Shown here piece by piece: positions 57,470-64,000 of a stretch of 64,000 nucleotides of DNA; position 1 is the first letter of the stretch, and each line of letters starts with the position of its first letter. The position numbers and the translations under genes were made by a program. Under the pieces are notes generated by a model that had not been told where the DNA came from, made no database searches, and saw only the letters and a list, made by a program, of their open reading frames with translations. Origin of the DNA: Coccinella septempunctata (taxonomy: Eukaryota; Arthropoda; Insecta; Coleoptera; Coccinellidae); NCBI RefSeq assembly GCF_907165205.1, contig NC_058189.1, positions 48,138,270 to 48,202,269 on the forward strand. The letters are read 5' to 3'.

Positions 57470-58842
57470 TTTATCTACAACTCAAATATGATTAATTAGA
57501 GAGTTGCACTATTACTGTACTCGAAATCGAAAGTCAGTCAGCGCGACCGTGGTGGGCGTGGGCGTTGGAGGCGGTGAAACTCGCCGGAAAAATCTCAAAA
57601 AAAAGTGATTGATCTGCACGTGAAACTTTGTAATAATGTAAATTATTCATGATTATGAGTGAAAATGGGCGTCAGTCGCTTTCCCGATGGTGGAAAGATC
57701 GTCAGTCAGGCGGTTGAAGTGGTCGGAAAAATCTGAAAATTGGCAAGTGACCGATCTTCACTTGAAATTTTGAAAAATGATTATTTTAATCAAATTGAAC
57801 GTAAAAATGGACGTCAGTCACGTTTATAGTGGTGGATTCTGCGTCAGTCAGGCTTCCGAAGTCAAGGAAGCTTCCTTTGGCGCGCTGCACCTTATGCAGT
57901 TCGACTGACGCATATTCCACCGGCATCGTGCTGGCTGACCATTATTTATCGAGTGTACATAACAATTACTTGTTCATACAGGGTGGTTCATCATAAACTG
58001 GACAAACATATATAGTGGGTAAATGACACCGGGAAAATCACTTTTGCCTTATGACATATACCCCGTTTTCGACGCATAAGCGAGAAATAAGGTGTTCAAC
58101 GTCGTTTTTGAGCAATATTCTATTAAGTGTGCTCAGTTATGTATAAACCTCAAAGTGAAGGTTTCTGGTCAAATAGGAGTATTTTTGAGTGCTCAATTGA
58201 GAAAAGAAAAAGAACTCCGAAAAAAAAATCAAAATGGCGGAAAACCTTCGTTCGTGTCCAAAAGGATCAATAAAGTTTATTTATTTATTTATATGATGAA
58301 ACACCCTGTATAAACAAGTAATAGCCATGTACACTCGATAAATAATCGTCAGCCGGCACGATGCCGGTGGAATATGCGTCAGTCGAACTGCATAAGGTGC
58401 AGCGCGCCAAAGGAAGCTTCGGAAGCCTGACTGACGCAGAATCCACCACTATAAACGTGACTGACGTCCATTTTTACGTTCAATTTGATTAAAATAATCA
58501 TTTTTCAAAATTTCAAGTGAAGATCGGTCACTTGTCAATTTTCAGATTTTTCCGACCATTTCAACCGCCTGACTGACGATGTTTCCACCATCGGGAAAGT
58601 GACTGACGCCCATTTTCACTCATAATCATGAATAATTTACATTATTACAAAGTTTCACGTGGAGATCAATCACTTTTTTTTGAGATTTTTCCGGCGAGTT
58701 TCACCGCCTCCCACGCCCACGCCCACCGCTATTGGACTGACTGACGCGCGGACCTCATATGTACAAGTGGAGAACTACTCATCCTAAAAAATTCGTGTGA
58801 AGATCGATCACTAATTCAAAAGTGACGCCACCTCCCGGACTA
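57435..58842. mobile_element. Long-TIR element (TAGTCCGGGAGGTGGCGTCA) inserted in ORF1
   Basis: The ends TAGTCCGGGAGGTGGCGTCA and TGACGCCACCTCCCGGACTA are exact inverses. A 3-bp duplication ATA (57432-57434 and 58843-58845) fits the flanks. The arms about 57530-57978 and 58320-58750 match almost throughout: CACGATGCCGGTGGAATATG, CAGCGCGCCAAAGGAAGCTT, TTCAATTTGATTAAAATAAT and TTACATTATTACAAAGTTTC are found in both orientations. GTCAGTCA/TGACTGAC is repeated at every module border. There is no transposase. A MITE occupies the loop (57979-58318). Superfamily uncertain. Confidence 0.8.
57979..58318. mobile_element. MITE in the loop of the long-TIR element
   Basis: It begins CAGGGTGGTTCATCATAAAC and ends TTATATGATGAAACACCCTG, with TA at 57977-57978 and 58319-58320. 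The inverted ends cover about 20 bp. Length is 340 bp. A TTTATTTATTTATTTA run lies near the right end. The 73-codon frame 58092-58313 within it has no domain. It is third in the nest: retrotransposon, long-TIR element, then this. Confidence 0.75.
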
Positions 58843-58967
58843 ATACATCTATGGATGAAATTGGAGAATATTAACCCTTCAGTATATCCTGCCCACCGAC
58901 AAATATATGTGTATATGTAAACCCCCTTTTCATTTTGTTTACCTAACTAGTCTCAAATATATTCAAT

Positions 58968-61900
58968 ATGTTTATTATACAATGGAATATAAGATCAATA
59001 ATAGCTAATTATAACGAACTTATGGGCAAGCTGACAATGTCTATGCCGGATATGATAGCCTTGACTGAAACCCTTCTTGATAAAGATAAAATAATTAAAA
59101 TAAAAAATTATAAAATTATCAGAAATGACAGATATGACCGTTGGGGAGGAATAGCCCTCTTAATCAAGGAAAATATAAAGTTCAAAATTATAAACATAAA
59201 TATCCAAAATATGCCAAAAAAATTCCAATTTCAGATAGTAGAAGTAAACAAGGTCTGGTTTATTAACATATATAACCCACCAGATACCAAATTAGACAAG
59301 AAAATATTGATTAAAATAATAGATTCAAGCCCAGGTCCTTTTGTGATCATGGGAGACCTAAATGCGCAAAACTTCATGTGGGGGTCTGAATCCATAAACC
59401 CCAATGGTAGGATTATTCAAGAGCTAACTGAAGATCGGGATATAATTATACTAAATGATGGATGGATCTGCGACAAGACTGACGAAACCAAATGAAAAGA
59501 AAAGTGCACCAGACCTGACTATTGTACCGACTAATCTCGCCAACAAGTTTTCGTGGATGGTAAATCATGATACAGGACAAAGCGACCACTTCCCAATTCA
59601 CATACATTTTTCAGAAGAACCAAACATAAAAACGACAAAATTTTATTCTACAAGAAAATTTAAAACTTCCAAAGCTGATTGGCCTAAATTCCAAACGAAT
59701 ATTAACAATTTCATGAGTGAGAATGAAATAAACAACTTAAGTGAATTCGATGATATGGTTAAGATATGTGCGGAAAGAAGCATCCCCATCAAAATGGATA
59801 GAAAAACCAATAACCATAAGATTGCGATATGGTGGACTGATGAACTGACGAAGGCAATACTCCAGCGAAAAGATGCCTTTGCGGAATATATAAGAGAACC
59901 CAATTTGGAAAATTATATCAGAGTAAAGGAATTGAAAGCCAGAACCAAACGTATGATCAAGACCGAAAAAAGGAATAGTTTCAGAAAATTTACCGAGAGT
60001 ATAAATTTCAACAATAGCAAGAAAGCATGGAATACCATAAAAAAATTCAAAGGTAGTAAAGATGGACATACCTGCACTAACCAACCCGAGGTTGAAACCG
60101 TGGAAAAATTAATGATCAAACTAACAGAAAATAAATCACCCCTGATATCTTTTAACCTAGAGAACAACCTTTCCCCTATGATCACCCCATTGGAAATTCG
60201 TAAACATATACCGGAAAAAGACTCTGCTCCTGGAATGAATTCGCTGACATATCCAATGTACAGAAATCTACCTATAATGGCCTGGGAAAAATTAGCGGAA
60301 ATATTCAACAAGTTACTTGTAAATCCACAAACTATAAATACCTCAATGAAATTTTTAATACTCCCTTTCGGCAAACCAGGTAAAGACGTCAACAATGTAG
60401 ACAACGACCCATCTCGTTGGCACCCTGCTCAGTGAAAATATTGGAGTCAATAGTAAAACACAGGATAGAAAAAATAACAGAGGAAAATATAGAAAAAAAT
60501 AATCCCTACAGTTTCGGTTTTAGACGAGGAAAATCTATTTACGACAATCTCTTGGTGGCATGCTCCAGCATCTATGAATCCTTTATACGGAGAAAATTCA
60601 CTATCATTATTTTTCTGGATATAAAAGCAGCTTATGATAATGTAAACCTACATATTCTTAAGGATGATTTATATGATATCGGCATACCAGTAGACATCGC
60701 AAATCTGATTATAGCTTTAATGAATTATCGGGAATTATATTTTCATGATAAAGATGCAGACAGCATAAAGGGACCCTGGATAGCGCATGAAGGATTAATA
60801 CAGGGATCATTACTTAGCCCTACATTATTTAATGTATATCTCTTGAAAGTTGGGGTGTGCGCAGCGGGAAATGTTAAGATTTGTCAGTACGCTGATGATC
60901 TGTTTTTAGAATGTACAGGATGGGACATAGGAGAGATATGGGAAAATCTAGATAAAACCTTAAAAAATCTAGGAGAATGGCTGGGAAAGAGAAACCTCAA
61001 AATGTGTGCAGAAAAATGTGCTGCAATGTTATTTGCACGTAGACCCATACCTGAGCAAATACCAAAGTTCTCCATCGAAGAAACAGAAATCCCCTGGAAA
61101 CAAGAGATAAAATATCTAGGAGTAACATTAGATCAAAAACTCAATTGGACAAAACAAATAGATGAGGTCTGCGGTAAAGCAATGAAGAACTGTAACATAC
61201 TGAGAACACTATGTGGAACCTGGTGGGGTGCCCAACCTGGAGTACTGTTGGGGATATATAAATCGCTGATCCGACCACACTTGGATTTTGAGGCTCTATT
61301 GTATGGAACCTGCTCTGTGACCTCTCTGAGGAAGTTAGACAGGGTACAATATCATGCACTAAGAATAAGCTTGGGACTCATGCGATCTACACGCCAATAA
61401 ACATTATCCTTTCAGAAAGTGGAGAAATGAAACTAGAAAAAAGAAGAATATTACTATCGTCAAAATATATACTAAAAAGAATGAGATGCAGAAATGATCC
61501 AATACTGCAAAACATTGAAGAACTAACACTTTTCAAAGGTTTTTGGAACAATAATAGAAAACCACCCTTTGTAGAAGCGTATGAAAGAGTAAAGCCCAGA
61601 ATTAAACTCATGGAGAGATCACAAAAACTTCCATTCTACAACCTGAATATTGATATGCACATCAGGGACCATGATATAGTGGTAGCTCCAATAGAAAAAA
61701 ATAGCATCGACGCACCTTTGAAGTTCCAATCCTTTTGCGAGAGGCATATTAAATCCCCATATCAGGCTATTTATACCGATGCATCAAAACAGGACAATCC
61801 TCGGACCGTTGGAGCTGGAATATACTCTGAAAATATATCGGCATCTCTCAGATTACCAGATCATTGGGCTATATACACAGCAGAAATGTTCGCAATTGGA

Positions 61901-62634
61901 TATGCCTTAGAGTGGTCCCTAAAGAACAACCCTAGAACAAATATCATCATTTTCACGGATTCACGAAGCGCAATCATGAAACTTAAGAACTGGAAAATAA
62001 AAACTGACATACATGCTATAGAAATTAGGGTTAAAGCACTGCTAATAAGAGCAGAGGAGATGGGAATTAATGTTAAATATGTGTGGATCCCCAGCCATTC
62101 TGGCATAGCTGGGAACGAGGAGGCAGATAGGCTGGCTAACAGAGGGAGAGAAAAAGATGTAACGAATTACGAGGGTAGCTACCAGGATGTTTACAACATG
62201 ATTAGACAAGAAGTCAAGAAGGAATGGCATACAGAATGGAAGGAAATGGGCAAAAGTAAAGGAAAAACCTATACGTCAATATGGTGGGAGTTAAGGATAA
62301 CATTACGGGAAACAAATTAATAGGAACAGATATTTCAAGAAAAACATTAACAACAATGATTAGATTGAGATCTGGACATGTGCTATCACCCCAACACCTA
62401 TACAAAATAAAAATCAAAGATGAGGAAAAATGCCATTGTGGCGATCGCGGTGATATAAGACACATATTTTTCGAGTGTTCATTAAATCAGGAAAATTGCT
62501 CACTATTTTATACAAGATTAGAATCATTCGCCTTTCAACGCCCAATTAATCTGAATGAGGTCATTTTCAGCTCCTCTCCTGATGTAGCAAAGCTCATATC
62601 TGAGTTCCTCAGGGCCTCAAACATTAAGCTGTAA
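58968..62634 (+). pseudogene. ORF2: endonuclease, reverse transcriptase, RNase H, frameshifted
   Basis: Pieces in order: 58968-59495 endonuclease (MFIIQWNIRSIIANYNEL, MIALTETLLD, WGGIALLI, FVIMGDLNAQNFMWGS); 59455-60435 end of endonuclease and linker (SAPDLTIV, GQSDHFPIHI); 60417-61400 RT (NPYSFGFRRGKS, IFLDIKAAYDNVN, GLIQGSLLSPTLFNVYL, CQYADDLFLEC, KYLGVTLDQKLNW); 61427-62320 linker and RNase H (AIYTDASKQ, TAEMFAIGYAL, IIFTDSRSAI, WIPSHSGIAGNEEADRLA); and 62281-62634 Cys/His tail (CHCGDRGDIRHIFFEC). All RNase H acidic residues (Asp, Glu, Asp, Asp) and YADD are kept. Frame changes fall near 59470, 60420, 61400 and 62290, so only indels inactivate it. Confidence 0.88.
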
Positions 62635-62985
62635 TTTTAATTTGACTCCTGTTAAAAGACCTAATAACATATCATGTTTGTTTGTCAATAACAAGTTGTT
62701 GTTTTCCTATGTCAGTGATGTCAACCTATTCCTGTGTAAACACCATAGACTTATAATATAATATGTTATTTATAAGTCTATGGTAAACACCGAACCCGAG
62801 ACCGAACGTTTTGACATATGATACTGGGTGCATGTCCAATGGACGAGCCCAAGGTTTCCCAACGTGACAGCTTGGGAAACAAAGAAGAAGAGTAAAGTCT
62901 GTACCTATGACTGTGAATAATTTAAAATAACTACAGCTTTTGTGCGATTACTTTGATTTTTATCTAATGACTTCATCATTGGTAG
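62635..62985. other. Junction between retroelements, short hairpin
   Basis: The perfect inverted pair CCATAGACTTATAA (about 62747-62760) and TTATAAGTCTATGG (about 62770-62783) can form a 14-bp stem with a 9-base loop, and GTAAACACC flanks both sides of it. No gene is visible. Confidence 0.4.
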
Positions 62986-63500
62986 TACTTGGATGAAGAT
63001 ATAGTCAATAGTCTCCTAACACTATTCCGTAAGATCTGGGAACAGGGGGAAGTGCCACAAGACTTCAGAGACGCTTTAGTTATCAACCTCTATAAGAACA
63101 AAGGCGATACGTCCAATTGCAACAATTACAGGGGCATATCGTTGCTTAGTGTGGCCGGTAAAATTCTCTCGAAGATTATGGCTAATCGTCTGATTCCACT
63201 CTTAGAAAAGCTGTTACCTGAATCTCAGTGCGGCTTTCGAACCAATCGAGATACGGTGGACCTAATTTTTACACTGCGACAGCTGCAGGAGAAGTCCCGT
63301 GAACAGCAATCAAGGATCTATACAGCCTATGTCGATTTAAGTAAGGTCTTCGACTCGGTGAATCGGAAAGCGCTGTGGAAAATCATGGGACGACCTGGAG
63401 TACCCGAAAGATTCTTAGCCGTGTGTAAAAGCCTCCATACCAACAACACAGCTAGAATACAGCATAATGGCTCGACAACCTCCTTCGAAAACATAAATAT
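62986..63500 (+). pseudogene. Reverse transcriptase fragment of another non-LTR element
   Basis: The frame gives WEQGEVPQDFRDALVINLYK, NYRGISLLSVAGKILSKIMA, ESQCGFRTNRDTVDLIFTLR and AYVDLSKVFDSVNRKALWKI, which are RT blocks 1 to 4. The Ala of the usual KAFD is Val here. After NGSTTSFENI the sequence no longer resembles RT, so the YADD box and the rest are missing. The amino side (endonuclease) is missing too. This wording of the RT blocks is typical of a separate, widely spread clade (RTE- or L2-like); I cannot fix it. It is truncated on both sides. Confidence 0.7.
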
Positions 63501-63766
63501 TTCGCGAAGAAACATGGGGTCAAATGTTAAACAGCCTGTTATTATCCTAAACAAAAAATTAATGAGAGACAACCATTACATTTCGGAAATTTCAACAGAA
63601 TATATTTTCAATCTTCGTTAGTGAACATTCTGTAGATTTGAAAAAACGAAAAAAAACTAAATTTCTCGTACTTTTTGTTCCTGAGTCCTTGACTTGTAAC
63701 GACTCATTTTGTGCATTAAAAACTGTGAAGCCTCTAGCCTAGCTGGCTGCTAGAGGCTGGATAAAC

Positions 63767-64000
63767 TAGGGATGGGCGAAAAATATCGATATATCGAAAT
63801 ATCGATATTTTTTCAGAAAATTATCGATAAATACCGTCGATATTTTAAATTCCGATACTATCGACTATCGATATCTTTTAGGAGTATCAAATTCGATATT
63901 TTTGTGTGAAGGACGTTGATCTGATGTGTATTGTGTGTATAATGGCGGCGAGTTGTGTAATTGAGTTTCACTATGAATCTATAGATCAATGTGGTCAATT
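63767..64000. mobile_element. ATCGAT-rich sequence, possible hAT-like element edge
   Basis: TAGGGATGGGCGAAAAATAT at about 63768 resembles the TAGGGATGGGC-type terminal repeat of many hAT elements. It is followed by dense copies of ATCGAT: TATCGATA at about 63788, ATATCGATAT at 63804, TTATCGATAA at 63824 and TATCGATATC at 63865, with CGATATTTT between. The other end lies outside the window, so the call cannot be tested here. Confidence 0.35.

Larger units (their letters stand above)
55640..62660 (+). mobile_element. Non-LTR retrotransposon with RNase H (I/R1-group-like)
   Basis: The layout is a 5' untranslated stretch, ORF1 with three zinc knuckles (55954 onward), ORF2 with endonuclease, RT and RNase H (58968-62634), and a short 3' end. 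RNase H downstream of RT together with a three-knuckle ORF1 is typical of the I and related clades. A long-TIR element (57435-58842) splits the end of ORF1. ORF2 changes frame four times. Both outer borders are approximate and no target duplication was found. Confidence 0.8.

Overview
This is AT-rich eukaryotic DNA from an arthropod, most likely an insect; a beetle is a guess from the style of the repeats. It is a repeat-dominated region. The evidence is introns with GT/AG borders, AATAAA poly(A) signals, several clades of non-LTR retrotransposon, Tc1/mariner transposons with TA target duplications, and many short inverted-repeat elements beginning CAGGGTG. Nothing bacterial is present.

Only two host genes could be supported. 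One is a five-exon, 361-residue PAPS transporter of the SLC35B3/PAPST2 type on the + strand (53048-54983). It would import the sulfate donor PAPS into the Golgi. The other is a possible small two-exon gene on the - strand (51975-51493, 53 residues), which I do not recognise. Its 5' end faces the transporter about 1.1 kb away.

Almost everything else is mobile DNA, much of it nested. 1-5120: inverted-repeat MITEs, a mariner-like transposase relic, and a 1.2-kb TIR transposon. 6.2-7.1 kb: diverged tandem repeats and the tail of a non-LTR element. 7.8-12.2 kb: a foldback MITE beside a short Tc1-like element that is split by a 5'-truncated Jockey-like retrotransposon. 14.2-17.8 kb: dispersed repeats, then a TIR element rich in TATTATAATA palindromes that carries a nested element with a 9-bp target duplication. 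18.0-21.2 kb: a CpG-richer patch, a Tc1 copy lacking one catalytic Asp, and a long-inverted-repeat element with recurring CTCGAGCGTGTCAGATT modules. 21.7-27.3 kb: a foldback element, and a decayed Gypsy-like LTR retrotransposon lying between two long inverted repeats. 28.6-29.9 kb: a second copy of the 9-bp-TSD element, grown by internal tandem duplication. 31.2-38.4 kb: a non-LTR element on the - strand whose ORF1 is split by a 2.85-kb satellite-bearing inverted-repeat element. 38.7-48.5 kb: more foldbacks, two Tc1-family transposons with both ends present (one carrying a TTAA-flanked MITE), and others. 55.9-62.6 kb: a non-LTR element with zinc knuckles, endonuclease, RT and RNase H, its ORF1 split by a long-TIR element that itself holds a MITE. 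63.0-64.0 kb: another RT fragment, then an ATCGAT-rich sequence that may be the edge of a hAT-like element.

Every transposase and RT gene read here carries frameshifts, stops, truncations or insertions, so no element in the window looks autonomously active. The strongest leads are two unrelated TIR families whose interiors have become tandem arrays (35039-37889 and 28621-29874). They look like satellite arrays growing inside transposable elements.
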